Source: Escherichia coli DSM 30083 = JCM 1649 = ATCC 11775 (GTDB taxonomy: Bacteria > Pseudomonadota > Gammaproteobacteria > Enterobacterales > Enterobacteriaceae). From it: a stretch of DNA of 64,000 nt. The stretch lies in contig NZ_CP033092.2 in NCBI RefSeq assembly GCF_003697165.2, forward strand, positions 2,480,001 to 2,544,000. The letters are read 5' to 3'. The notes under the pieces are model-generated. The model ran no database searches, was not told where the DNA came from, and was given only the letters and a program-made list of their open reading frames with translations. The position numbers and the translations under genes are program-made. This document shows positions 18,763 through 28,208 of this stretch, piece by piece (the first letter of the stretch is position 1; the number at the start of each line of letters is the position of its first letter).

Positions 18763-19773
18763 ATGAAGGCTGCAGTTGTTACGAAGGATCATCATGTTGA
18801 CGTTACGGATAAAACACTGCGCTCACTGAAACATGGCGAAGCCCTGCTGAAAATGGAGTGTTGTGGTGTATGTCATACCGATCTTCATGTTAAGAATGGC
18901 GATTTTGGTGACAAAACCGGCGTGATTCTGGGACACGAAGGTATTGGTGTGGTGGCAGAAGTTGGCCCTGGTGTTACTTCATTAAAACCAGGCGATCGTG
19001 CCAGCGTGGCGTGGTTCTATGAAGGATGCGGTCATTGCGAATACTGTAACAGTGGTAACGAAACGCTCTGCCGTTCAGTTAAAAATGCCGGATACAGCGT
19101 TGATGGCGGGATGGCGGAAGAGTGCATCGTGGTCGCCGATTACGCGGTAAAAGTGCCAGATGGTCTGGACTCGGCGGCGGCCAGCAGCATTACCTGTGCG
19201 GGGGTCACTACCTACAAAGCCGTTAAGCTGTCAAAAATTCGTCCAGGACAGTGGATTGCTATCTACGGTCTTGGCGGTCTGGGTAACCTCGCCCTGCAAT
19301 ACGCGAAGAATGTCTTTAACGCCAAAGTGATCGCCATTGATGTCAATGATGAACAGTTAAAACTGGCAACCGAAATGGGTGCAGATTTAGCGATTAACTC
19401 ACGCACCGAAGACGCCGCCAGAATTGTGCAGGAGAAAGCCGGTGGCGCTCACGCAGCGGTGGTGACAGCGGTAGCTAAAGCTGCGTTTAACTCGGCGGTG
19501 GATGCTGTCCGTGCAGGTGGTCGTGTCGTGGCTGTCGGTCTGCCGCCGGAGTCTATGAGCCTGGACATCCCACGGCTGGTGCTGGATGGTATTGAAGTGG
19601 TCGGTTCGCTGGTCGGCACGCGTCAGGATCTAACCGAAGCCTTCCAGTTTGCCGCCGAAGGCAAAGTGGTGCCGAAAGTCGCCCTGCGTCCGTTAGCGGA
19701 CATCAACACCATATTTACCGAGATGGAAGAAGGCAAAATCCGTGGCCGTATGGTGATTGATTTCCGTCGCTAA
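18763..19773 (+). CDS. adhP: AdhP, zinc-dependent ethanol/propanol-preferring alcohol dehydrogenase
   Basis: A 336-residue medium-chain dehydrogenase. Catalytic zinc ligands lie in CCGVCHTDLH and GHEGIG; the structural zinc site is GCGHCEYCNSGNETLC. The Rossmann motif GLGGLGNLALQ follows in the middle. It oxidises ethanol and related alcohols with NAD. The ATG at 18763 has an excellent AAAGGAGG ribosome site, so the longer frame from 18733 is rejected. Confidence 0.95.
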   Translation: MKAAVVTKDHHVDVTDKTLRSLKHGEALLKMECCGVCHTDLHVKNGDFGDKTGVILGHEGIGVVAEVGPGVTSLKPGDRASVAWFYEGCGHCEYCNSGNETLCRSVKNAGYSVDGGMAEECIVVADYAVKVPDGLDSAAASSITCAGVTTYKAVKLSKIRPGQWIAIYGLGGLGNLALQYAKNVFNAKVIAIDVNDEQLKLATEMGADLAINSRTEDAARIVQEKAGGAHAAVVTAVAKAAFNSAVDAVRAGGRVVAVGLPPESMSLDIPRLVLDGIEVVGSLVGTRQDLTEAFQFAAEGKVVPKVALRPLADINTIFTEMEEGKIRGRMVIDFRR

Positions 19774-19782
19774 GAGGTCTTT

Positions 19783-19817
19783 GCTGCGACTGCCATGTTC
19801 GGGTCGCAGCCTGTTTT
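19783..19817 (+). terminator. Terminator-like hairpin after adhP
   Basis: Stem GCTGCGAC/GTCGCAGC with a 12-base loop, followed by CTGTTTTGC. Confidence 0.6.
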
Positions 19818-19912
19818 GCGAGACGCTTTCCGCAATTTCACTCTTCTTCTTTTCCTCCCCCATCTTTCCCCTCACAATTCGCGAAAACGTAGCGAAATTT
19901 GTTGCGCTGTAC

Positions 19913-19947
19913 GGAACAATAGTGATAGTGTTCCTTTCGAGGGAACA
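19913..19947 (+). promoter_or_regulatory. Putative HigA-type operator upstream of the toxin-antitoxin pair
   Basis: Three alternating half-sites GGAACA (19913-19918), TGTTCC (19929-19934) and GGAACA (19942-19947) form two overlapping inverted repeats just before the toxin gene. This is the layout expected for autoregulation by the downstream helix-turn-helix antitoxin. Binding is inferred. Confidence 0.6.
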
Positions 19948-19958
19948 AGGATGAAGAG

Positions 19959-20237
19959 ATGATAATGAATTTCAGACACAAGGGATTGCGTGACTTGTTT
20001 CTTCTCGGCAAAACCTCCGGCGTTATACCGACGCAAGTCAAACGATTACGCCACCGACTCGCTGTGATTGATGCAGCATGCTGTCTTGCTGATATCGATA
20101 TGCCCGGTTACCGACTACATCCGTTAAGCGGCGATCGCGATGGAATTTGGGCGATATCTGTCTCGGGCAACTGGCGAATCACATTTGAATTCGTCAATGG
20201 CGATGCATACATACTGGATTACGAGGACTATCACTGA
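19959..20237 (+). CDS. HigB/RelE-type toxin
   Basis: A 92-residue protein beginning [14 protein letters not shown] and ending with ILDYEDYH. The middle reads [27 protein letters not shown], the characteristic core of HigB/YoeB-like ribosome-dependent mRNA interferases (Plasmid_killer family). The stop TGA overlaps the antitoxin ATG by one base (TGATG), implying translational coupling. Toxin-before-antitoxin order is the HigBA hallmark. An alternative ATG six bases inside (19965) is possible. In E. coli the antitoxin neighbour is known as yddM. Confidence 0.88.
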
Positions 20238-20521
20238 TGAAAATGGCCAATCATCCCCGCCCGGGGGACATTATTCAGGAATCACTGGACGAACTTAATG
20301 TCAGCCTGCGCGAGTTTGCCAGAGCAATGGAAATTGCGCCCTCAACGGCAAGCCGATTGCTGACCGGAAAAGCAGCTTTGACGCCAGAAATGGCAATAAA
20401 ACTTTCCGTGGTGATCGGCAGTTCGCCGCAAATGTGGCTGAATCTGCAAAATGCCTGGAGTCTGGCAGAGGCGGAAAAAACGGTGGATGTGTCGCGACTG
20501 CGCCGTCTGGTTACGCAATAA
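20237..20521 (+). CDS. yddM: YddM, HigA-type antitoxin and autorepressor
   Basis: A 94-residue XRE-family protein with a helix-turn-helix at about residues 20-45 ([21 protein letters not shown]), beginning [20 protein letters not shown] as in VapI/HigA antitoxins. It starts within the stop codon of the upstream toxin gene. It should bind the toxin and the palindromic operator near 19913-19947. Intact toxin and antitoxin frames suggest a functional pair. Confidence 0.92.
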
Positions 20522-20523
20522 AA

Positions 20524-20549
20524 AAATGGCACCTTATAAAGCGCCATTT
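20524..20549 (+). terminator. Hairpin after yddM
   Basis: AATGGCAC/GCGCCATTT imperfect stem right after the yddM stop. It is nearly identical to the hairpin at 20703-20726 that ends the opposing fdn operon. Confidence 0.6.
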
Positions 20550-20572
20550 GAAACTGATGACAAACGCAACAT

Positions 20573-20671
20573 TGCCCGATGCGCTACGCTTATCAGGTCT
20601 ACACGTTCACTGCAATCTATTGGATTTGAACGGTTTGTAGGCCGGATAAGGCGTTCACGCCGCATCCGGCA
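20573..20671. repeat. BIME (paired REP elements) between yddM and fdnI
   Basis: Two inverted REP units: GATGCGCTACGCTTATCAGG and, reversed, GTAGGCCGGATAAGGCGTT with CGCCGCATCCGGCA. This is the standard bacterial interspersed mosaic element placed between convergent genes. Confidence 0.9.
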
Positions 20672-20692
20672 TGAACAAAGTGCACGTTGTCT

Positions 20693-20728
20693 ACAATAAA
20701 AAAATGGCGCCTTTTACAGCGCCATTTT
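20693..20728 (-). terminator. Terminator of fdnGHI
   Basis: On the minus strand AATGGCGC/GCGCCATT forms an 8-bp stem followed by a T-rich run, just past the fdnI stop. Confidence 0.8.
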
Positions 20729-20749
20729 CAGCTTAAAGCTCAAAAGAGA

Positions 20750-21403
20750 TTATAACCCTTCTTCACTCTCTTTTTTCGCTTCTGCCTTCTCGATTTCTCG
20801 ATACCAGCGCGGATGGTGTTTCTTCGCCCAGCGACGGCTCACCTTCCCTTCGATCATCCCTTTAATCGATCCTTTCACCCAGAATGCCATATACATATGG
20901 ATCAGGATGGCGTGGATCAGGATGATACCCGCAGCCGCATGGATCAGCAGGCTATAACGGACAACCTGTATCGGGAAGTACTGTGCAAAGTACGGACGCC
21001 AGATAATCACTCCGGTCACCAGCAGCACGAAAATCATGCTCATGATTGACCAGAACATCATCTTTTGCCCGGCGTTGTACTTACCGACATCCGCCACTTT
21101 GTGCTCATTGCCTTTTAATACTTCGACAATGTTCAACAGCCACGGAATATCTTTCTTATCCGGGATGTTGTGATGCACAAAACGCACAAACATAAACATC
21201 AGCGCGACGAAAATCGCAATGCCGAAGAACGGGTGCAAAATGCGTCCCATCTGCGGCGTACCGAAGGTTTGCGTCAGCCATTGCAGCGTCGGGAAGAAGA
21301 ACGAAATCCCGGACAGCGCCACCAGGAAGAAGCAAATCACCACGGTCCAGTGACAGGCGCGATCAATAAATTTGGTGCGCACAATCATTTTCGACTTACT
21401 CAT
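20750..21403 (-). CDS. fdnI: Formate dehydrogenase-N, cytochrome b556 subunit (gamma)
   Basis: A 217-residue inner-membrane protein with four hydrophobic segments and His residues for two b-type hemes (RACHWTVV, RILHPFFG, YSLLIHAAAGIILIHAILIHMY). It passes electrons from FdnH to menaquinone. The start at 21403 overlaps the fdnH stop by eight bases (ATGAGTAA), which supports translational coupling and excludes the longer in-frame start at 21445. Confidence 0.95.
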   Translation of the reverse strand: MSKSKMIVRTKFIDRACHWTVVICFFLVALSGISFFFPTLQWLTQTFGTPQMGRILHPFFGIAIFVALMFMFVRFVHHNIPDKKDIPWLLNIVEVLKGNEHKVADVGKYNAGQKMMFWSIMSMIFVLLVTGVIIWRPYFAQYFPIQVVRYSLLIHAAAGIILIHAILIHMYMAFWVKGSIKGMIEGKVSRRWAKKHHPRWYREIEKAEAKKESEEGL

Positions 21404-22280
21404 GATTTCCCTCCTCGTCATCGTCCACTTCCTTATTCGGGCCAATACCGATGTAGTGGAAAATCAACCCGGCAAAAGTGGCAATAAAGCCAGCCGCTGC
21501 CAGCGGTTTCAACGCGCCTTTCCACAGGCTTACCGAGGTATCGATCTTCGGATCTTTCGGCAGACCATGATACAGCTCCGGCTGATCGGCATGATGCAGC
21601 ACGTACATAACGTGCGTACCACCGACCCCTTCCGGGTTGTAGACGCCAGCATGTTCGTAACCACGCGCTTTCAGTTTCGCTACGCGCTGTTCCGCCAGCT
21701 CCAGCATCTCCTTCTTGGTGCCGAAGTGGATAGCCCCGGTCGGACAGGTTTTCACACAAGCCGGTTCCTGGCCGACGCTGACGCGATCGACGCAGAGCGT
21801 GCATTTATATACCCGGTTATCCTCTTTGTTGAGGCGCGGAATATTAAACGGACACCCGGCAATGCAGTAACCACAGCCGATGCAGTTTTCCGACTGGAAA
21901 TCGACAATCCCGTTAGCGTACTGAATGATTGCACCAGCAGACGGGCACGCCTTCAGGCAGCCCGGATCTTCACAGTGCATACAGCCGTCTTTACGGATCA
22001 GCCACTCCAGCTTGCCGTTCTGTTCGGTTTCGCTAAAGCGCATCACCGTCCAGGACTTGGCGCTCAGATCGGCGGGGTTATCGTAAACCCCGACGCAGTG
22101 CCCCACTTCATCACGGATGTCGTTCCACTCCGAACACGCCACCTGACAGGCTTTACAGCCGATACAGGTGGAAACGTCGATAAGTTTCGCGACTTCTGCT
22201 TTGTAATCACGCACCTGAGAAGGCGGCGTGATGGAGTTAGTTGCGGACCTTTTGATAATGTCCTGCGTTTCCATAGCCAT
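21396..22280 (-). CDS. fdnH: Formate dehydrogenase-N, iron-sulfur subunit (beta)
   Basis: A 294-residue ferredoxin-like subunit with four cysteine clusters (CIGCKACQVAC, CMHCEDPGCLKAC, CIGCGYCIAGCPF, CTLCVDRV) for four [4Fe-4S] centres, and one C-terminal membrane helix near residues 255-280 that anchors it. It carries electrons from FdnG to FdnI on the periplasmic face. It starts 12 bases after the fdnG stop, forming a single operon. Confidence 0.96.
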   Translation of the reverse strand: MAMETQDIIKRSATNSITPPSQVRDYKAEVAKLIDVSTCIGCKACQVACSEWNDIRDEVGHCVGVYDNPADLSAKSWTVMRFSETEQNGKLEWLIRKDGCMHCEDPGCLKACPSAGAIIQYANGIVDFQSENCIGCGYCIAGCPFNIPRLNKEDNRVYKCTLCVDRVSVGQEPACVKTCPTGAIHFGTKKEMLELAEQRVAKLKARGYEHAGVYNPEGVGGTHVMYVLHHADQPELYHGLPKDPKIDTSVSLWKGALKPLAAAGFIATFAGLIFHYIGIGPNKEVDDDEEGNHE

Positions 22281-22292
22281 CTGTTCGCCCCC

Positions 22293-25200
22293 TTACGCCT
22301 TCTCGATGTTGACTAAGAACGCTTTATATTCCGGCGTTTGCGAGTTTGCATCACCGACATTCGGCGTCAGAGTGTTAGCGATATAACCTTTACGCGCGAC
22401 ACCCTCAAAGCCCCAGTGGATTGGAATACCCACCGTTTCAACCTGCTGACCGTTTACATTCAGCGGTTTCAGACGGCGCGTTACCACAGCCACCGCGCGG
22501 ATAAAGCCACGCTTGCTGGAGACAGTGACACGATCGCCATTGGCAATGCCTTTCGCCGCCGCCAGCGTTTCGCTGATTTCCACAAACTGTTCCGGCTGAG
22601 CAATTGCGTTGAGCAATGCGTGCTTGGTCCAGGTGTGGAAGTGCTCCGTCAGACGATAGGTCGTACCCACATACGGGAACTGCTCTTTTTTACCCATCCG
22701 CAGCGCGTCTTGTTCATACAGACGAACAACCGGGTTAGACACCACGTTCGGATGCAACGGGTTAGTGCCCAGCGGCGTTTCAATTGGCTCGTAGTGTTCC
22801 GGGAACGGACCTTCCGCCATTTTGTTGATGGCAAACAGGCGTCCCATCCCTTCCGGCTGCATGATAAACGGCCCGGTTGGCGTACCCGGTGCGGCATTGC
22901 CGAAGTCCGGAATATCGTTACCCGTCCACTTGCTACCGTTCCACTGGATCAGCATCCGTTTCGGATCCCACGGTTTACCGTTGATATCCGCCGAAGCACG
23001 GTTGTAGAGTACGCGACGGTTGAGCGGCCACGCCCAGGCCCATCCCAGCGTATTCCCCAGACCGGACGGGTCGGAGTTATCGCGGTTAGCCATCTGGTTG
23101 CCCTGCTCTGTCCAGCTACCGGTGTAGATCCAGCAAGACGATGCGGTTGTACCGTCATCACGCAGATGCGCAAAGCTACTCAGCAACTGACCTTTCTTCG
23201 CAATCAGCACGCCATTGGCATCATAGAGATCTTCCAGCGCATAGCCGTTGTTCTCTTTAGCTACTTCGTCAGATTGCGGTTCGTGCGGCTGCTTGTAGTT
23301 CCAGCTCATCTTCATCAGCGGTTCTACGCCTTTACCACCTTCGGCCTGGTACAGCTCGCGCAGATGATGGTAGATACCCGCCAGAATTTCGCCGTCGTTA
23401 CGCGCTTCGCCCGGCGCGTCCTGACCTTTCCAGTGCCACTGCAACCAGCGACCGGAGTTAGCGATAGAACCATCTTCTTCAGCAAAGCAGGTCGAAGGCA
23501 GACGGAATACTTCAGTCTGAATAGATGCCGGATCGACATCGTTCGACTCGCCGTGGTTCTGCCAGAAGGTAGAGGTTTCAGTCACCAGCGGATCGATAAC
23601 CACCATGTACTTCAGCTTGCTCAGGCAGCTCACCACTTTGTTTTTGTCCGGGAAGGACGCAACCGGGTTAAAGCCCTGGCAGAAATAACCGGTGACTTTA
23701 CCTTCATCCATCATGTTGAAATACTTGATGACGTCGTAGGTCTGGTCCCACTTCGGCAGCCAGTCGTAGCCCCAGTTGTTCTCTTTCTGCGCGGCATCGC
23801 CGTAGAAAGATTTCATCAGGCTAACGAAAAACTTCGGATAGTTGCTCCAGTAGTTCACCTGATCAGCCAGCGTCGCTTTCGGCGTGTTCGCTTCCAGATA
23901 CGACTGCAAATCAACCTGTTTTTCTGACGGCAGCGTCAGGTAACCTGGCAGGCTGGTAGAGAGCAGGCCTAAGTCAGTCAGGCCCTGAATGTTGGAGTGA
24001 CCACGCAATGCGTTCACGCCGCCACCGGCCATACCCATGTTACCGAGCAGTAACTGGATCATCGCCATCGTACGGATGTTCTGCGCACCCACGGTGTGCT
24101 GCGTCCAGCCCAGCGCGTACAGGAAGGTGGTTGTGCGATCCGGTGCGCTGGTGGAGGCCAGCACTTCACACACTTTCAGGAAGTCGGCTTTTGGCGTACC
24201 GCAAATGTTTTCTACTACGTCCGGCGTGTAGCGGGAAACGTGCGCTTTCAGCAGGTTCCATACACAGCGCGGATGAGTCAGCGTGTCATCGCGTTTCGCA
24301 TAGCCGTTTTCATCGAACTGATAGTTCCAGGACGACTTATCGTATTGACGTTTTTCAGCGTCGTAGCCGCTGAACAGACCGTCTTCGAAAGCAAAATCAT
24401 CACGCACCAGCAGGCTGGCGTTGGTGTAATGCTTAACGTATTCGGCGTTGATTTTGTTGTTTTCGATCAGGTAGCGCAAAACGCCAGACAGGAACGTAAT
24501 GTCCGTACCGGAACGAATAGGTGCGTAAATATCCGCCACAGAAGCGGTACGCGTAAAACGGGGATCGACAACGATCAAGGTTGCATCGTTGTTGTTTTTC
24601 GCTTCCATCGCCCAGCGGAAACCGACGGGATGCGCTTCAGCAGCGTTACCGCCCATCACCATTACGACGTTAGCGTTTTTGATATCCACCCAGTGGTTGG
24701 TCATCGCACCGCGACCAAATGTTGGAGCAAGACTTGCTACCGTTGGTCCGTGTCAGACGCGCGCCTGGTTGTCTACCGCCAGCATCCCGAGGGAGCGGGC
24801 AAATTTTTGAGTCAGCATCCCGGTTTCGTTGCTGGCACCGGAAGCACACAGCATACCGGTAGAAAGCCAACGGTTTACCGTTACGCCCTGCTCGTTCTTT
24901 TCAATAAAGTTAGCGTCACGGTCGGCTTTCATCAGCTTCGCAATACGGGAGAATGCTTCTTCCCAGCTAATGCGCTGCCATTTGTCAGAACCTGGCGCAC
25001 GATATTCCGGGTAGCGCAGACGGTTTTCGCTGTTGACGTAATCCAGCAAACCGGCCCCTTTCGGGCACAGCGCACCACGGCTTACCGGATGATCCGGGTC
25101 ACCTTCAATGTGATAAATCGCTTCTCTGGCGTTTTTCGCGCCATCACCCAGGCTATACATCAATAGCCCGCAACCTACGGAACAGTATGTGCAGGTGTTA

Positions 25201-25340
25201 CGGATCTCTTTCGCGCGTAATAATTTGTAGTTTCGCGCCTGAGCCAGTGCTTGCTTCGGGGCAAAGCCCAATGCTGCTACTGTTGTTCCCGCCATACCGC
25301 CCGCGCAGATTTTAAAAAATTGTCTGCGACTGACGTCCAT
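22293..25340 (-). CDS. fdnG: Formate dehydrogenase-N, selenocysteine/molybdopterin catalytic subunit (alpha)
   Basis: A 1015-residue Tat-exported enzyme that oxidises periplasmic formate. The N-terminus SRRQFFK followed by a hydrophobic stretch is a twin-arginine signal. CTYCSVGC starts the [4Fe-4S] cluster. An in-frame TGA at 24753-24755 splits the frame at residue 196, within the context NQARV-U-HGPTVASLAP; this is the known selenocysteine codon, and the bases just after it (lower coordinates) should form the SECIS hairpin. Both halves joined match the full family length, so this is not a pseudogene. The operon fdnGHI is anaerobically induced by FNR and NarL-nitrate. Confidence 0.97.
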
Positions 25341-25404
25341 TGCTTTCCTCTTTTTTCAGGGGTATTACTGCGCGAGGAAACTAACAGTAAAATTCTGAAT
25401 CTTT

Positions 25405-25418
25405 TTGCGCGAAATCAA
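25405..25418 (-). promoter_or_regulatory. Putative FNR site upstream of fdnG
   Basis: On the minus strand TTGATTTCGCGCAA fits the FNR pattern TTGAT-N4-ATCAA, degenerate in the right half. It is placed about 65 bases before the fdnG start codon, consistent with known FNR activation of fdnGHI. Confidence 0.6.
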
Positions 25419-25465
25419 AAAGAACACGTGTTTGCCACAAAATAATCCGCCTGCGCAAATTGACC

Positions 25466-25481
25466 TACCTCAATAGCGGTA
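25466..25481 (-). promoter_or_regulatory. Putative NarL 7-2-7 site upstream of fdnG
   Basis: TACCTCAATAGCGGTA is an inverted pair of NarL heptamers with a 2-base spacer. It lies about 60 bases upstream of the FNR site, matching the arrangement reported for nitrate activation of fdnGHI. Confidence 0.75.
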
Positions 25482-25571
25482 GAAAAACGCCCCACTGCCT
25501 GACAGGGCAGTTAAAAAAATGCTATAAAATTCAGCTTAATTTTTAACGGCAAGAGAGACAAAACAGCGAGC

Positions 25572-26453
25572 ATGACACGACAAAAAGCAACGCTCATAGG
25601 GCTAATAGCGATCGTCCTGTGGAGCACGATGGTAGGATTGATTCGCGGTGTCAGTGAGGGACTCGGCCCGGTCGGCGGCGCAGCTGCTATCTATTCATTA
25701 AGCGGGCTGCTGTTAATCTTCACGGTTGGATTTCCGCGTATTCGACAGATCCCGAAAGGCTATTTACTCGCCGGGAGTCTGTTATTCGTCAGCTATGAAA
25801 TCTGTCTGGCGCTTTCCTTAGGGTATGCGGCGACCCGTCATCAGGCGATTGAAGTGGGTATGGTGAACTATCTGTGGCCCAGCCTGACAATTCTCTTTGC
25901 CATTCTGTTTAATGGTCAGAAAACCAACTGGCTGATTGTACCAGGATTATTATTAGCCCTGGTCGGCGTCTGCTGGGTGTTAGGCGGTGACAATGGGTTA
26001 CATTATGATCAAATTATTAATAATATCACCACCAGCCCATTGAGTTATTTCCTGGCGTTCATTGGGGCGTTTATCTGGGCAGCCTACTGCACAGTAACGA
26101 ATAAATACGCACGCGGATTTAACGGAATTACCGTTTTTGTCCTGCTAACGGGAGCAAGTCTGTGGGTTTACTATTTTCTTACGCCACAACCAGAAATGGT
26201 ATTTAGCACGCCCGTCATGATTAAACTCATCTCTGCGGCATTTACCTTAGGATTTGCTTATGCTGCATGGAATGTCGGTATATTACATGGCAACGTCACC
26301 ATAATGGCGGTAGGTTCGTATTTTACGCCCGTCCTTTCCTCAGCGCTTGCAGCCGTGCTGCTCAGCGCCCCGCTGTCGTTCTCGTTCTGGCAAGGCGCGC
26401 TAATGGTCTGCGGCGGTTCCCTGCTCTGCTGGCTGGCGACACGTCGTGGCTAA
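25572..26453 (+). CDS. yddG: YddG, aromatic amino acid exporter (DMT superfamily)
   Basis: A 293-residue inner-membrane protein with ten hydrophobic segments in two EamA-type repeats. E. coli YddG exports aromatic amino acids and their analogues. It is divergent from fdnG, sharing a 231-base intergenic region. In K-12 the next genes are yddL, yddK and yddJ; here none is present and narU follows 272 bases on. Confidence 0.93.
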   Translation: MTRQKATLIGLIAIVLWSTMVGLIRGVSEGLGPVGGAAAIYSLSGLLLIFTVGFPRIRQIPKGYLLAGSLLFVSYEICLALSLGYAATRHQAIEVGMVNYLWPSLTILFAILFNGQKTNWLIVPGLLLALVGVCWVLGGDNGLHYDQIINNITTSPLSYFLAFIGAFIWAAYCTVTNKYARGFNGITVFVLLTGASLWVYYFLTPQPEMVFSTPVMIKLISAAFTLGFAYAAWNVGILHGNVTIMAVGSYFTPVLSSALAAVLLSAPLSFSFWQGALMVCGGSLLCWLATRRG

Positions 26454-26459
26454 AATAAT

Positions 26460-26480
26460 TGTCGGGTCTACGGCCCGGCA
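26460..26480 (+). terminator. Hairpin after yddG
   Basis: TGTCGGG/CCCGGCA stem with a 7-base loop directly after the yddG stop; no clear T tract, so function as terminator is uncertain. The remaining bases to 26725 are AT-rich and presumably hold the narU promoter. Confidence 0.4.
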
Positions 26481-26725
26481 GTTAATCAGATAAATTCTGA
26501 CAATATTAAAAAATAAATTTCAAATACCAGAAAGCCATTTTAGTTACATTTAGTAACACATATCTGTCTGTTTAATCCACATTCTGCCCCCGCAGTTACG
26601 CTTTCTTATCTATTCTTCTAATCAGCACTTCACCTGATTCATCCTTAATTCTAATAACTGGCTATTGCGCCTTACCTCCTGTTTTGTCTTTTTTTCATTA
26701 CCAATGTGTGCATGTGAGGAACAAT

Positions 26726-28114
26726 ATGGCACTGCAAAATGAGAAAAATAGTCGTTATCTTTTACGCGACTGGAAACCAGAAAATCCGGCCTTCTGGGAA
26801 AATAAAGGAAAGCATATTGCACGAAGAAACCTCTGGATATCAGTCAGTTGCCTACTTCTTGCCTTCTGTGTCTGGATGCTATTTAGCGCAGTTACTGTTA
26901 ATCTCAATAAAATCGGTTTTAATTTCACTACCGATCAACTCTTTTTATTAACCGCATTACCCTCCGTTTCTGGCGCATTATTGCGTGTCCCCTACTCCTT
27001 TATGGTGCCTATATTCGGTGGACGCCGATGGACGGTTTTTAGTACTGCAATCCTGATTATTCCTTGCGTCTGGCTCGGAATTGCCGTGCAAAATCCGAAT
27101 ACCCCTTTTGGGATATTTATCGTTATCGCTTTGCTATGCGGTTTTGCAGGTGCGAACTTTGCTTCGAGCATGGGCAATATCAGTTTCTTCTTTCCAAAAG
27201 CCAAACAAGGGAGCGCTCTTGGGATTAATGGCGGATTAGGAAACTTAGGTGTAAGTGTGATGCAGCTGGTTGCACCGCTGGTCATTTTTGTACCCGTATT
27301 TGCCTTTCTCGGCGTCAATGGCGTACCGCAGGCCGACGGTTCGGTGATGTCGCTGGCGAATGCCGCATGGATTTGGGTGCCATTACTGGCGATTGCCACG
27401 ATCGCCGCCTGGTCAGGGATGAATGATATCGCCAGTTCACGCGCCTCAATTGCCGACCAGCTCCCTGTCTTACAACGCCTGCATCTCTGGCTGCTGAGCC
27501 TGCTTTATCTTGCCACCTTCGGTTCGTTTATCGGTTTTTCTGCGGGTTTTGCCATGCTGGCAAAAACCCAGTTCCCGGATGTGAATATTCTGCGCCTGGC
27601 GTTCTTTGGCCCATTTATCGGTGCCATCGCGCGATCGGTTGGTGGTGCTATTTCCGATAAATTCGGCGGCGTGCGGGTGACGTTGATCAACTTCATTTTT
27701 ATGGCGATTTTCAGCGCCCTGCTGTTCCTTACCTTACCGGGCACAGGCTCCGGTAATTTCATCGCATTTTACGCCGTATTTATGGGGCTGTTTCTGACCG
27801 CGGGTCTGGGAAGTGGTTCTACTTTCCAGATGATCGCCGTCATCTTTCGCCAGATAACAATTTATCGGGTGAAGATGAAAGGCGGTAGTGATGAGCAAGC
27901 TCAAAGAGAAGCCGTCACCGAAACGGCAGCCGCTCTGGGCTTTATCTCAGCCATTGGCGCAGTGGGCGGCTTTTTTATTCCGCAGGCGTTTGGCATGTCG
28001 CTCAATATGACCGGCTCTCCGGTGGGCGCGATGAAAGTGTTTTTAATCTTCTACATCGTTTGTGTGCTACTGACCTGGCTGGTTTATGGTCGGCGGAAGT
28101 TCAGCCAAAAATAA
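26726..28114 (+). CDS. narU: NarU, nitrate/nitrite transporter
   Basis: A 462-residue MFS transporter of the NNP family with 12 hydrophobic segments and the two glycine-rich nitrate signature regions (GFAGANFASSMGNISFFFP and GFISAIGAVGGFFIPQAFG). It imports nitrate and exports nitrite for the neighbouring NarZYWV reductase. The ATG at 26726 follows GTGAGGA, giving the known N-terminus MALQNEKNSR; the longer frame from 26684 is rejected. In E. coli narU-narZYWV is expressed mostly in stationary phase under RpoS, unlike narK-narGHJI. Confidence 0.95.
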   Translation: MALQNEKNSRYLLRDWKPENPAFWENKGKHIARRNLWISVSCLLLAFCVWMLFSAVTVNLNKIGFNFTTDQLFLLTALPSVSGALLRVPYSFMVPIFGGRRWTVFSTAILIIPCVWLGIAVQNPNTPFGIFIVIALLCGFAGANFASSMGNISFFFPKAKQGSALGINGGLGNLGVSVMQLVAPLVIFVPVFAFLGVNGVPQADGSVMSLANAAWIWVPLLAIATIAAWSGMNDIASSRASIADQLPVLQRLHLWLLSLLYLATFGSFIGFSAGFAMLAKTQFPDVNILRLAFFGPFIGAIARSVGGAISDKFGGVRVTLINFIFMAIFSALLFLTLPGTGSGNFIAFYAVFMGLFLTAGLGSGSTFQMIAVIFRQITIYRVKMKGGSDEQAQREAVTETAAALGFISAIGAVGGFFIPQAFGMSLNMTGSPVGAMKVFLIFYIVCVLLTWLVYGRRKFSQK

Positions 28115-28121
28115 GAGATCG

Positions 28122-28180
28122 ATGCCTGACACGTCTTATCAGGCTACAACCGTGTCTCATCCGACAAGGCATCAGATCCC
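28122..28180. repeat. REP-like palindrome between narU and narZ
   Basis: GATGCCTGACACGTCTTATC and CTCATCCGACAAGGCATC form an imperfect inverted repeat of REP type in the 94-base spacer. Confidence 0.55.
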
Positions 28181-28208
28181 AATTCATTCCTGGAGCAGGA
28201 GTTATGTC

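Noticed and set aside
21372..22316. 314-codon ORF opposite fdnH
   Set aside because: Antisense to a cysteine-cluster-confirmed gene; no ribosome site or recognised domain.
22338..25166. Long plus-strand ORFs (529 and 356 codons) opposite fdnG
   Set aside because: They lie wholly antisense to the well-supported fdnG and their products have Arg/His-rich, low-complexity composition without family motifs; typical shadows of a GC-rich gene.
22293..25340. fdnG as two genes or a pseudogene because of the internal TGA
   Set aside because: Position and context match the known selenocysteine codon, and the joined length equals the family length.
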